Positions 1-10,015 of a stretch of 64,000 nucleotides of DNA are shown here, piece after piece. The stretch's first letter is position 1, and each line of letters begins with the position of its first letter. The DNA lies in assembly GCF_023507705.1 (NCBI RefSeq), contig NZ_JALBGD010000009.1, positions 124,001-188,000 on the forward strand. Reading direction: 5' to 3'. Source of the DNA: Stappia sp. WLB 29 (GTDB taxonomy: Bacteria; Pseudomonadota; Alphaproteobacteria; Rhizobiales; Stappiaceae). The notes under the pieces are model-generated. The model was not told the DNA's origin, did no database searches, and saw only the letters and a program-made list of their open reading frames with translations. A program made the translations under genes and the position numbers.

Positions 1-848
1 AGCATTTCCCGTCCGACGACCTGCCGCCGCTGGAAATCGACCTGCCCTATCCGCCGACGGGCGAGCCGGCCTCATGGCGCACCTTGCAGTCGGCGCTGCG
101 CGACAAGGGGTTGTACCAGGGCGCCATCGACGGGGTTCCCGGCGACCAGACGTTGATTGCGCTGCACTACTACTTCCAGCCGCTGTTCGAGCGGCTTGTC
201 CAGCGCTCGGCGACGGCGGCGGCCCGCGCGCTGGCTGCCAGGGCGAATGACAGCGCCTCTCCTTACGGTGAGGTCGGAACAGGCAACTCGGGCGAGCCGC
301 TTTACGGCCAGAAATTCGGCTCCGCACTGAAATCGAGATATTTCGCCGAAGGGATAGACAGCTCCGGCAGCGCCACAGGCGACAAAGTCGTCGTCACTTA
401 CGAGGGCGAGATCGATGGCCAGCAGCGGCGGATCCGTTTGCTGTTAGAGTCGGACAGTTCCGGATTTTACCAGTATTTCTATACCTATATTGCCGGTGGC
501 TTCTTCTCGGCCCATATCCGGGCCAACTCGCTCACGCTAAATTTCTACGGCGAGCAGCCGAGAACCCGGCATGAGGTCAGCCTGAATCTGTCCGCCGGGT
601 CGTGGATCGAGGTTCGCCCCCTTGCCGGAGCCAGTCTCAGCCCGTCTCGGCCTCTCCCCTGCCTGCCGCAGGATCCTGAGCCGATCAGTCTCGATTCTAC
701 CTCCAGCACCGTCATTCTCGACGCATCGAACGATGCCCAGACAGAACCCCGCTCCCGGTTCCCTCGCATCGACGAGGAGCCGCCTGCGACCCAGGAGCCG
801 GCCGGGAGCTCGCCCATCCAGGATGCCAGCGAGGCGTGGGAACGCTGA
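1..848 (+). CDS. Peptidoglycan-binding domain protein (5' partial)
   Basis: The frame is already open at base 3, so the true start lies upstream of the window; about 281 C-terminal residues are visible. The stretch encoded by about 80-180 (LQSALRDKGLYQGAIDG, then GDQTLIAL) matches the helix-turn-helix pattern of PG_binding_1 domains, which bind peptidoglycan. The middle part (about 290-640) belongs to no family I recognise. The last 70 or so residues are rich in Ser, Pro, Asp and Glu and look disordered. A role in the cell envelope is inferred from the binding domain only; a signal peptide or catalytic domain, if present, is outside the window. The following 319 bases hold no gene but contain two operators. 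Confidence 0.7.
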   Translation, partial: HFPSDDLPPLEIDLPYPPTGEPASWRTLQSALRDKGLYQGAIDGVPGDQTLIALHYYFQPLFERLVQRSATAAARALAARANDSASPYGEVGTGNSGEPLYGQKFGSALKSRYFAEGIDSSGSATGDKVVVTYEGEIDGQQRRIRLLLESDSSGFYQYFYTYIAGGFFSAHIRANSLTLNFYGEQPRTRHEVSLNLSAGSWIEVRPLAGASLSPSRPLPCLPQDPEPISLDSTSSTVILDASNDAQTEPRSRFPRIDEEPPATQEPAGSSPIQDASEAWER

Positions 849-967
849 CCGCAGTTGGTGACGCGTTCGAGCAGCGGCGCGTCTCTTTCTGGACCTCTCT
901 TCTCGCGCACCCTGTCTTCGAGTTCGCAAAACGACCGGGCCATGGACGCCCGAAGTACCTGGACTGC

Positions 968-982
968 GTTTGTCCGACAAAC
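968..982. promoter_or_regulatory. Upstream FadR/GntR-type operator (copy 1)
   Basis: GTTTGTCCGACAAAC is a perfect 15-base dyad around a single central base. Its core TTGTC-C-GACAA fits the TNGTN(0-3)NACNA pattern known for FadR-subfamily GntR proteins. It lies 186 bases before the start of the adjacent GntR gene and 120 bases (centre to centre) from a second copy. Autoregulation is inferred. Confidence 0.65.
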
Positions 983-1086
983 CGGCAAAACACAAGATCA
1001 GTGCCGATCAGTCTCCTCTCGTCGGAAATCCGGAGGCGAAAGAGGCAGGAAATATCCGCTTGACGGTCAAAACCTGCTTATGCCAA

Positions 1087-1103
1087 CCTTTGTCGGACAA
1101 AGG
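1087..1103. promoter_or_regulatory. Proximal FadR/GntR-type operator (copy 2)
   Basis: CCTTTGTCGGACAAAGG is a perfect 17-base dyad with the same 13-base core as the copy at 968-982 (central base G instead of C). It sits 64 bases upstream of the regulator's ATG, a position suited to covering a promoter. No convincing -35/-10 pair was identified; TTGACG at 1060-1065 is a possible -35. Nothing else was seen in the gene-free stretch 849-1167. Confidence 0.7.
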
Positions 1104-1167
1104 GACGAACTGATAAGGCGTGCCGCCAAGATGCGTGCCGCAGCCGTCCGGGAGGAGACGTTCAGCA

Positions 1168-1947
1168 ATGTCGGTGGCGGAGCCGGGTCGCTTCGAAAAG
1201 ATCAAGGTGCCGTCCGCCTACCAGATGGTCGCGGAGGCGATCGAGCGCGAGATCATGGCCGGGCGGCTGCGCCCGGGCGACGAGATCGGCACCGAGGCGG
1301 AACTGGTCCGCCAGTTCGGCGTCAACCGCTCGACGGTGCGCGAGGGCATCCGCCTGCTGGAGCAGGCAGGGCTCGTCCAGCGCGAGGCCGGTCGCAAGCT
1401 CTATGTCTGCCTTCCCCACTACCGCAAGCTGTCGGACCGCATGAGCCGCGCCCTGGTGCTGCATCAGGTGACCTTCCGCGAACTGTTCGAGGCGGCCGTG
1501 ATTCTCGAACTCGGGGTGATCGAGAGCGCCGTCGACGAGGCGACGGAAGAGGACCTTGCCGCCCTGGAGGCCAACCAGGCGATGGCCGAGGCGGCGCTGG
1601 ACGATCCGGTCCGCCTTGCCGGTCTCGACACGGAGTTTCACGCGCTGCTGGCCAAGGCCTCGCGCAATCGGGTGCTGGAACTGGCGCGCGAGCCGGCCGC
1701 ACTACTGTTCTTTCCCACCTCGGAGCTGATCTGCCGCCGGGTGCCGCAAGGCGCCGGCCGCATGGTCGCTGCCCACCGGCGGCTGATCGATGCCGTCGCC
1801 GCGCGCGACAAGGAGGAAGCGCGCTTGTGGATGCGGCGGCATGTGGTCGACTGGAAGCGCGGTTTCGAGCGCGCCGGCCGCGATATCGACGAGCCGGTGG
1901 AGAGCATCTTCGAGCGTCTGTCGGGGGTGAGGCAATACGCGTCGTGA
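1168..1947 (+). CDS. GntR family transcriptional regulator, FadR/FCD type
   Basis: This 259-residue protein has an N-terminal winged helix (about residues 12-80; the recognition region reads FGVNRSTVREGIRLLEQAGLV) and a C-terminal all-helical FCD ligand domain (about 95-235). The FCD metal-binding pattern is visible: Asp and His in DTEFHALL, His in AHRRLIDA and His in MRRHVVDW. FCD proteins usually bind small carboxylates or acyl-CoA and repress the adjacent catabolic operon. The ATG at 1168 is preferred because GGAGGAG lies just upstream near 1151-1157; an in-frame GTG at 1120 lacks this. Two operators of the subfamily's type precede it, and the downstream ABC/beta-oxidation genes are its likely targets. 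Confidence 0.88.
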   Translation: MSVAEPGRFEKIKVPSAYQMVAEAIEREIMAGRLRPGDEIGTEAELVRQFGVNRSTVREGIRLLEQAGLVQREAGRKLYVCLPHYRKLSDRMSRALVLHQVTFRELFEAAVILELGVIESAVDEATEEDLAALEANQAMAEAALDDPVRLAGLDTEFHALLAKASRNRVLELAREPAALLFFPTSELICRRVPQGAGRMVAAHRRLIDAVAARDKEEARLWMRRHVVDWKRGFERAGRDIDEPVESIFERLSGVRQYAS

Positions 1948-2014
1948 TCTGAGGTTTTCCGGCCCTGGAGGGGGCCGCCGGCCGAGACCGGAAAGACAAA
2001 GGACTGGGAGGAAC

Positions 2015-2113
2015 ATGTCGCAGGTTCTGCATGACCGGCCGTTGACGGCCGGCGCCATCGCGCCCATGCGCCGCCAGGGTGCCGAAACGTGCCCCCGGAA
2101 GGGCCGCCGATGA
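2015..2113 (+). CDS. 32-codon leader ORF coupled to livG
   Basis: ATG 2015 follows GGGAGGA at 2006-2012, the same kind of signal used for highly expressed genes in this window. The frame encodes 32 residues (MSQVLHDRPL at the start, ending PRKGRR) and its TGA overlaps the ATG of the next gene as ATGA (2110-2113). I recognise no family and the composition is basic. It may be a translational-coupling or regulatory leader peptide, or a chance frame created by the Shine-Dalgarno of the operon. It is shorter than most gene finders report. Confidence 0.4.
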   Translation: MSQVLHDRPLTAGAIAPMRRQGAETCPRKGRR

Positions 2114-2994
2114 CCGCGCCCGGCGAGACCGGCGCGGCGCACCTGGAGGTCGAGGGGCTGTCGCTGTCCTTCGGCGGTCTGAAGGCGCTGCGCGGTGTGT
2201 CCTTCTCGGTCGAGCCCGGCTCGATCACCGCGCTGATCGGCCCGAACGGCGCCGGCAAGACCTCCATGTTCAATTGCATCTCGGGCTTCTACAAGCCGCA
2301 GCAGGGGAGCGTGCGCTTCGACGGGCGCGACGTGACGCGGATGCATCCGCCGGAGCGCGCCGCCCTCGGCTTTGCCCGTACCTTCCAGAACATCGCGCTC
2401 TTCCGCGGCATGACCGTGCTCGACAACATCAAGCTCGGCCGCCATGCCCACATGAAGACCGGCCTGCTGCAGGCGCTCGCCTACTGGGGCCCCGCCCAGC
2501 GCGAGGAGATGGAGCTGCGCGCCGAGATCGAGCGCCGCATCATCGACTTCCTCGAGATCGACCACATCCGCAACATGCCGGTCGCCTCGCTGTCCTACGG
2601 CCTGCAGAAGCGGGTGGAACTGGCCCGCGCGCTCGCCATGCGCCCGCGCATCCTCCTTCTCGACGAGCCGGTCGCCGGCATGAACCGCGAAGAGACCGAG
2701 GACATGGCCCGCTTCATCCTCGACGTGAAGGAGGAATGGGGCACCACGATCCTGATGGTCGAGCACGACATGGGCATGGTGATGGACATCTCCGACCATG
2801 TCGTCGTGCTGAATTTCGGCGAGGTCATCGCCCGCGGCCTGCCGCACGAGGTGCAGGCGGACCCGCATGTGACGGAAGCCTATCTCGGCAGCGGCGATCC
2901 GGCCGCTCTGATGGCCCGGCTCAAGGGCGAAGCCGGCCCGGCTGACGGCGGCAGTGCCGCGGCGAACCGCAAGACGCGCGAGGACGTGGCATGA
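2110..2994 (+). CDS. livG: LIV-type ABC transporter ATP-binding protein (LivG-like)
   Basis: This 294-residue ATPase belongs to the branched-chain amino acid/HAAT importer family. Walker A GPNGAGKT is at about residues 44-51, the signature region reads LSYGLQKRVELARAL, and Walker B is ILLLDEPVAG followed by MVEHDMGMVMDISDH (the switch His). The C-terminal tail after EAYLGSG is typical of LivG. The start is set at ATG 2110 with GGAAGGG just upstream; a GTG at 2089 is possible. It overlaps the leader ORF by ATGA and livH by ATGA, so translation is coupled. The acyl-CoA catabolic genes downstream suggest that the substrate is an organic acid rather than an amino acid. Confidence 0.9.
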   Translation: MTAPGETGAAHLEVEGLSLSFGGLKALRGVSFSVEPGSITALIGPNGAGKTSMFNCISGFYKPQQGSVRFDGRDVTRMHPPERAALGFARTFQNIALFRGMTVLDNIKLGRHAHMKTGLLQALAYWGPAQREEMELRAEIERRIIDFLEIDHIRNMPVASLSYGLQKRVELARALAMRPRILLLDEPVAGMNREETEDMARFILDVKEEWGTTILMVEHDMGMVMDISDHVVVLNFGEVIARGLPHEVQADPHVTEAYLGSGDPAALMARLKGEAGPADGGSAAANRKTREDVA

Positions 2995-3872
2995 GCGACC
3001 TTCTCTTCTTTTTCGAGGTGACGCTGGCGGGCCTCGGCTCCGGCGCCCTGCTGTCGCTGACCGCGCTCGCCTTCGTGCTGATCTACAAGGCGACCCGCGT
3101 GATCAACCTTGCGGTCGGCGAACTGCTGATGCTCGGCGGCTACCTCTTCTTCGCCTTCGCCGCCGGCCTCGGCCTGCCGGCCTGGGCGGCGATCCCGCTC
3201 GCCATTGCCGGCGGCGGCCTCGTCGGCGCGGTGGTCGAGCGCGGGCTGATCCGTCCGATGCTCGGCGAAAGCCCGATCGCCGTCTTCATGGTGACCATCG
3301 GTCTCGGCTCGATCCTGGTCGGCCTCGTCGAGCTCGTCTGGGGCACCGATCCGCGCGCCCTGCCAGCCTTCATGGGCAACGCGCCGATCTTCATCGGCGA
3401 GGCCTATGTCTCGCGCAAGATCGCCATCGCCTTCGCGGTTGCAGCGGTTGTGATCGCAGTCTTCCTTGTCCTCTTCCGCTACTGGCGCGGCGGTGTCGCG
3501 CTCCGGGCGACGGCGACCGACCAGGCCGCGGCTTATTCCTGCGGCATCAACGTGCCCGGCGTCTTCTCGCTCGCCTGGGTGATCGGCTGCGGCACCGCTG
3601 CCGGCGCCGGCGTCCTGCTCGGCTCCATCGGCGGCATTTCCCCCTCGATGGGCGTCTTTGGCCTGTCCGCGCTGGTCGTGGTCATCGTCGGTGGGCTCGA
3701 CTCCGTCGCCGGAGCCCTTGTCGGCGGTCTCGTCATCGGCCTCATCGAGGCGTGGGCGGGAACCTATCTCGGCGGCGAATACAAGCTCGTCACCACCTTC
3801 GGCCTCCTCCTCGTCGCCTTGATGATCCGTCCCTACGGCTTGTTCGGCACGACAGAAATCGAGCGTCTCTGA
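2991..3872 (+). CDS. livH: LIV-type ABC transporter permease (LivH-like)
   Basis: This 293-residue inner-membrane permease has about eight hydrophobic segments. It carries the family's N-terminal pattern GSGALLSLTALAFVLIYKAT followed by INLAVGELLMLGGY, and the late VVVIVGGLDSVAGALVGGLVIGL segment that contacts the ATPase. It overlaps livG by four bases and is followed after one base by the livM-like gene, so the set is one transcript. It forms the membrane channel with the next gene product. Confidence 0.9.
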   Translation: MSDLLFFFEVTLAGLGSGALLSLTALAFVLIYKATRVINLAVGELLMLGGYLFFAFAAGLGLPAWAAIPLAIAGGGLVGAVVERGLIRPMLGESPIAVFMVTIGLGSILVGLVELVWGTDPRALPAFMGNAPIFIGEAYVSRKIAIAFAVAAVVIAVFLVLFRYWRGGVALRATATDQAAAYSCGINVPGVFSLAWVIGCGTAAGAGVLLGSIGGISPSMGVFGLSALVVVIVGGLDSVAGALVGGLVIGLIEAWAGTYLGGEYKLVTTFGLLLVALMIRPYGLFGTTEIERL

Positions 3873-3873
3873 C

Positions 3874-4917
3874 ATGCAGATCGGAACCGCCAAGCACAGC
3901 TATCAGGCCGACGAGGCGCTGCTGACCACCCGGCCGCAGCGCGTGTGGATGGCCCTGTTCGCAGCAAGCCTTTGCATCGCGCCCTTCGTGCTCGACAATT
4001 ACTGGCTCTATCTCGCCTGCCTCGTCGCCATCAACGTGGCCAGCGCCACCGGCCTCAACATCCTGACCGGCTATACCGGCCTCGTCAGCCTCGGCCAGGC
4101 TGCGTTCATGGCAGTCGGCGCCTATACGGTCGGCTGGATGCAGCTCAACCTCGGCACGCCCTTCCTGCTGAACCTCGTCGCCGGCGGCATCATTGCCGCG
4201 GCCGTCGGCATCGTGGTCGGCATCCCGAGCCTTCGGGTCAAAGGCCTCTACCTGGCCATCGCCACCATCGCCGCCTCTTTCATCCTGCATTTCATCTTCG
4301 TCAACTGGCAGAGCGTGACCAACGGCAACAGCGGCCTGACGCTGACGCCGGCGAGCTTCTTCGGCACGCCGCTGACGGAGTACCAGCAGCTCTATTTCGT
4401 CTTCGTGCCGATCACCGCGCTGATGGTTCTGGGCGCGGCCAATCTCTTCCGCACCCGCGTCGGGCGCGCCTTCATCGCCATCCGCGACCGCGACATCTCG
4501 GCCGAGGTGCTGGGCATCTCGCTGCTGCGCTACAAGCTCATGAGCTTTGCGATCTCGTCCTTCTATGCGGGCGTTGCCGGCGGCATGTGGGCCTATTTCT
4601 TCCGCGTGGTGACGCCGGAGAGCTTCCCCTTCGTCTATTCGATCTTCTTCCTTGCCGCGATCATCGTCGGCGGCATGGGGACGATCCTCGGCGGCATTCT
4701 GGGCGCCGTCTTCATGACCCTCGTGCCGGAGCTGCTGCGCTTCGGCATCGACTGGCTCACTCCCGTTCTTCCCAATGCGGCGGCGATGCTCTCGCCCGTC
4801 CGCACCATCGTTTTCGGCCTCCTCATCGTCGGCTTTCTCATCTTCGAGCCGAAGGGACTTGCCGAAATCGTCCAGAGATCCCGGCGTTACTTCCATCTCT
4901 GGCCCTTCAAGAAGTGA
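3874..4917 (+). CDS. livM: LIV-type ABC transporter permease (LivM-like)
   Basis: This 347-residue permease pairs with the LivH-like protein. The family landmarks are present: ATGLNILTGYTGLVSLGQAA near residues 50-70, then LRVKGLYLAIATIAA, AIRDRDISAEVLGI in the cytoplasmic loop, and IIVGGMGTILGGILGA near the C-terminus. Its N-terminal 25 residues are hydrophilic and come before the first membrane segment. The stop is directly followed by the substrate-binding protein's leader region. Confidence 0.9.
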   Translation: MQIGTAKHSYQADEALLTTRPQRVWMALFAASLCIAPFVLDNYWLYLACLVAINVASATGLNILTGYTGLVSLGQAAFMAVGAYTVGWMQLNLGTPFLLNLVAGGIIAAAVGIVVGIPSLRVKGLYLAIATIAASFILHFIFVNWQSVTNGNSGLTLTPASFFGTPLTEYQQLYFVFVPITALMVLGAANLFRTRVGRAFIAIRDRDISAEVLGISLLRYKLMSFAISSFYAGVAGGMWAYFFRVVTPESFPFVYSIFFLAAIIVGGMGTILGGILGAVFMTLVPELLRFGIDWLTPVLPNAAAMLSPVRTIVFGLLIVGFLIFEPKGLAEIVQRSRRYFHLWPFKK

Positions 4918-4953
4918 ATGACCAAAAGTCACGCGATAAAACCGGAGGAAACA

Positions 4954-6123
4954 ATGCTTAGCTTTACCAGGAGAACGCTGCTTGCCCTGTCGGCATCGGC
5001 AGCCATCGCCACCGCGCTTCCAGCCGTTGCGGCCGACGACATCGTCATCGGCGGCTCGATCCCGCTCACCGGCGTCTTCGCCTTCGCGGGCATCGGCATC
5101 GAGGCCGGCATGCAGGACTACATCAAGATCGTCAACGAGGCCGGCGGCATCCAGGGCCGCAAGCTGCGTCTCGCCTACGAGGACACCGGCTACAAGGTCG
5201 ATGCCTCCGTCGCCGTGTTCAACAAGCTGACCAGCCAGGACGAGATTCACCTCTACTACGGCGACTCGACCGGCTTCGCGAAGACCATCAACGGCGAGAT
5301 CGACCGCCGCGGCTCGATGATCATGGCCGGTGCGTCCTTCGCGACCGAGCTGAACGATCCCAAGGCCTTTCCGCACCAGTTCATGGCCGGCCCCGACTAT
5401 TCGGAAATGACCGGCATCCTGCTGGAATACATCGCCAAGGAGAAGCCGGGCGCCCGCATCGTGCTGGTCAACTCCGACACCGAATTCGGCCGCGACCCCA
5501 TCGCTGCCACCAAGGCGCGTGCCGGCGAGCTGGGCCTTGAGGTGGTGGAGGAGATCATCACCCCGCCGACCGCCGTCGACGTCTCCACCGAGGTGCTGAA
5601 GCTGCGCCGCGCCCGTCCGGACTACACCATCTTCCATGGCTACGTTCTGGCGCCGCTGCCCGAGTTCATGACCCAGGCCAAGCAGCTCGGCCTGGAGACC
5701 AAGTTCATGGGCACGTTCTGGTCGATGGACTCCAGCATCTGGGCCAAGGTCGGCGAGGCCGCCGACGGCTTCATGGGCGTCATGCCCTATCGCTACTACT
5801 ACGACGAGGCCGACAACGCCCCGATGATGGACCGCATCCGCGAGATGCGCCCCGAGTACCAGTCGACGCCATACATGCAGGGCTTCCTGACCGCCATGCT
5901 GTTCACCGAGGCGGCCAAGCGCACGCTGGAGGCCGGCAAGGAACTGAACGGCGCCAACCTGAAGGCCGCGCTCAACTCCATCGAGAACTTCGACACCGGC
6001 GGCATCATCGGCGTGCCGATCTCGATCCCGGGCAACTCCATCCCGGTGGGCCGCATCTACCGCTACGACGCCAGCGCCCAGCAGATGCAGCCGGCGTCCG
6101 ACTGGATCAGCGTTCAGGAGTAA
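4954..6123 (+). CDS. LIV-type ABC transporter substrate-binding protein
   Basis: This 389-residue periplasmic binding protein (Peripla_BP_6 fold) has a signal peptide of about 24 residues (MLSFTRRTLLALSASAA, cleavage after AVAA). The mature start DDIVIGGSIPLTGVFAFAG is typical of HAAT binding proteins. ATG 4954 is chosen over the in-frame ATG at 4918 because GGAGGAA lies at 4943-4949 and because it starts the signal peptide directly. It sits between the permeases and the second ATPase in a complete five-gene importer. The ligand cannot be read from the sequence; the operon context suggests a carboxylic acid that is CoA-activated after import. Confidence 0.9.
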   Translation: MLSFTRRTLLALSASAAIATALPAVAADDIVIGGSIPLTGVFAFAGIGIEAGMQDYIKIVNEAGGIQGRKLRLAYEDTGYKVDASVAVFNKLTSQDEIHLYYGDSTGFAKTINGEIDRRGSMIMAGASFATELNDPKAFPHQFMAGPDYSEMTGILLEYIAKEKPGARIVLVNSDTEFGRDPIAATKARAGELGLEVVEEIITPPTAVDVSTEVLKLRRARPDYTIFHGYVLAPLPEFMTQAKQLGLETKFMGTFWSMDSSIWAKVGEAADGFMGVMPYRYYYDEADNAPMMDRIREMRPEYQSTPYMQGFLTAMLFTEAAKRTLEAGKELNGANLKAALNSIENFDTGGIIGVPISIPGNSIPVGRIYRYDASAQQMQPASDWISVQE

Positions 6124-6128
6124 GTGAG

Positions 6129-6938
<810 letters not shown>

Positions 6939-6949
6939 GGCGAGACGAC

Positions 6950-8755
6950 ATGGCCGATTTTCCCGAACTCACCCTGCCGCAGATGCTGCGCGCCCATGCC
7001 GAGGCGACGCCCGACCGCGTGGCGGTCCTGCAGAAGGATTTCGGCATCTGGAATCCCCTTACCTGGCGCCAGTATCACGAGCGCGCCTGCGATGTCGGCG
7101 AAGGCCTTTTGGCGCTCGGGCTCGGCGAAGGTGGCCATGTCGCCATCCTGTCCGAGAACCGGGTGGAGTGGGTGCTGGCGCAGCTCGGCACCAACATCGT
7201 TGGCGGCGTCGCCATCGGCGTCTACCCGACCAGCCCGGCCAACGAGGTCGGCTACGTGCTGGAGCATTCCGACAGCGAGATCATCGTCTGCGAGGACCAG
7301 GAGCAGCTCGACAAGGTGATCGAGGTGCGCGACCAGCTGCCGAAACTGCGCCGCGTCGTGGTGATCGAGACCAAGGGCCTGCGCGGCTATTCGCAGGACT
7401 TCGTCATCTCCTTCGCCGCCATGGAGGCGATGGGGCATGCGCGCCGCACCAAGGCGCCAGCGTCCGAACGCAGCGCCTCCGCCGATCGCGGCCTCGATGA
7501 CATTGCCCTGATGATCTACACCTCGGGATCGACCGGAAAGCCCAAGGGCGCGATGCTGTCCTATCGCAACCTGCGGGCCCAGGCGATCGCGATTGCCGAC
7601 CGTATCGACCTCGACGCGCAGACCGTCCACCTCTCCTATCTGCCGCTGTGCCACGTCGCCGAGCAGATGGTGACGGTGATGGCGCCGATCTATCTCGGCT
7701 CGCGGATCTGCTTCGGAGAGTCCTTGCGCACCGTCCAGGAGGACCTGCGCGAGGTCGCTCCCTCCTCCTTCCTCGGCGTGCCGCGGATCTGGGAGAAGCT
7801 GCATTCCTCGATCCATATCCGCATGCTGGAGGCCGGCGGCTACCGCCGCGCGCTCTACGAATGGGCCTATCGCGCCTGCGAGCCCTTCGCCGAAAAATCC
7901 CGCGCGCAGCGCAGCCTCAGTGAGCGGGTCACCTTTGCGCTCTGCTACCTTTTCGTCTTCCGCGCCCTGCAGAACTATATCGGCCTGCGCCGCGCCCATA
8001 TCGCCATGACGGGCGCCGCGCCGATCTCCCCGCGCATCGTCCGCTTCTTCCGCACCATCGGCGTGCCGCTGGTCGAGGTCTACGGCATGACGGAATCGAG
8101 CGGCGTCGCCCTCGGCCAAACGCTGGACCGCCTCGTTCCCGGGTCTGTCGGCCCGGCCGCGAAGGGCGTCGAGGCACGCGTCGGCGAGCACGGCGAATTG
8201 CTGCTCAAGGGCGATACCATCTTCGTCGGCTACTACAAGAACCCATCCGCCACCGAGAGTTCCCTGCGCGACGGCTGGCTCCACACCGGCGACGTGGTCG
8301 AGGTGGAGAACGGCGAATTCCGCATCGTCGACCGCCTGAAGGACATCATGATCACCGCCGGCGGCAAGAACCTCAGCCCCTCGGAGATCGAGAACACGGT
8401 CAAGGGCAGCCCCTACATCAAGGAATGCATCGTCATCGGCGAGGGCCGCAAATACGTGGCGGCGCTCGTCCAGATCGACTTCGAGACCGTCGCCAAATGG
8501 GCGGAGGAGAAGGGCCTGTCCTACACCAACTTCCGCAGCCTTGCCGAGAACCCGGCAGTGCGCGAACTGGTCGACACGGAGATCCGCGCCGCCAATAGCC
8601 AGCTCGCCCAGGTCTCCCACATCCGCCGTTTCCACCTGCTCATCAAGGAGCTGGACCACGACGACGACGAGGTCACCGCGACCATGAAGGTGCGTCGCTC
8701 CAGCATCCAGACCAAATATGCCGGAGAGATCGCCAGCCTCTATCCGACCGGCTGA
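6950..8755 (+). CDS. AMP-dependent acyl-CoA ligase (long-chain/FadD15-like)
   Basis: This 601-residue ANL-superfamily enzyme would adenylate a carboxylic acid and form its CoA thioester in the cytoplasm. Visible motifs are the P-loop-like IYTSGSTGKPKGAM (about 189-202), YGMTESSG, GWLHTGDVVEV and the hinge/A8 region DRLKDIMITAGGKNLSPSEIE; the length and the motif order match the FadD15/ACSBG type rather than short benzoate-CoA ligases. It follows the importer directly, so the imported substrate is probably its substrate. The aliphatic or aromatic nature of the acid cannot be decided from sequence. Confidence 0.88.
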   Translation: MADFPELTLPQMLRAHAEATPDRVAVLQKDFGIWNPLTWRQYHERACDVGEGLLALGLGEGGHVAILSENRVEWVLAQLGTNIVGGVAIGVYPTSPANEVGYVLEHSDSEIIVCEDQEQLDKVIEVRDQLPKLRRVVVIETKGLRGYSQDFVISFAAMEAMGHARRTKAPASERSASADRGLDDIALMIYTSGSTGKPKGAMLSYRNLRAQAIAIADRIDLDAQTVHLSYLPLCHVAEQMVTVMAPIYLGSRICFGESLRTVQEDLREVAPSSFLGVPRIWEKLHSSIHIRMLEAGGYRRALYEWAYRACEPFAEKSRAQRSLSERVTFALCYLFVFRALQNYIGLRRAHIAMTGAAPISPRIVRFFRTIGVPLVEVYGMTESSGVALGQTLDRLVPGSVGPAAKGVEARVGEHGELLLKGDTIFVGYYKNPSATESSLRDGWLHTGDVVEVENGEFRIVDRLKDIMITAGGKNLSPSEIENTVKGSPYIKECIVIGEGRKYVAALVQIDFETVAKWAEEKGLSYTNFRSLAENPAVRELVDTEIRAANSQLAQVSHIRRFHLLIKELDHDDDEVTATMKVRRSSIQTKYAGEIASLYPTG

Positions 8756-8796
8756 CGCATCCCCGCCCCGGATCCAACGGAGCCCGACACCCCGAC

Positions 8797-10005
<1,209 letters not shown>

Positions 10006-10015
10006 GGACGCACCC

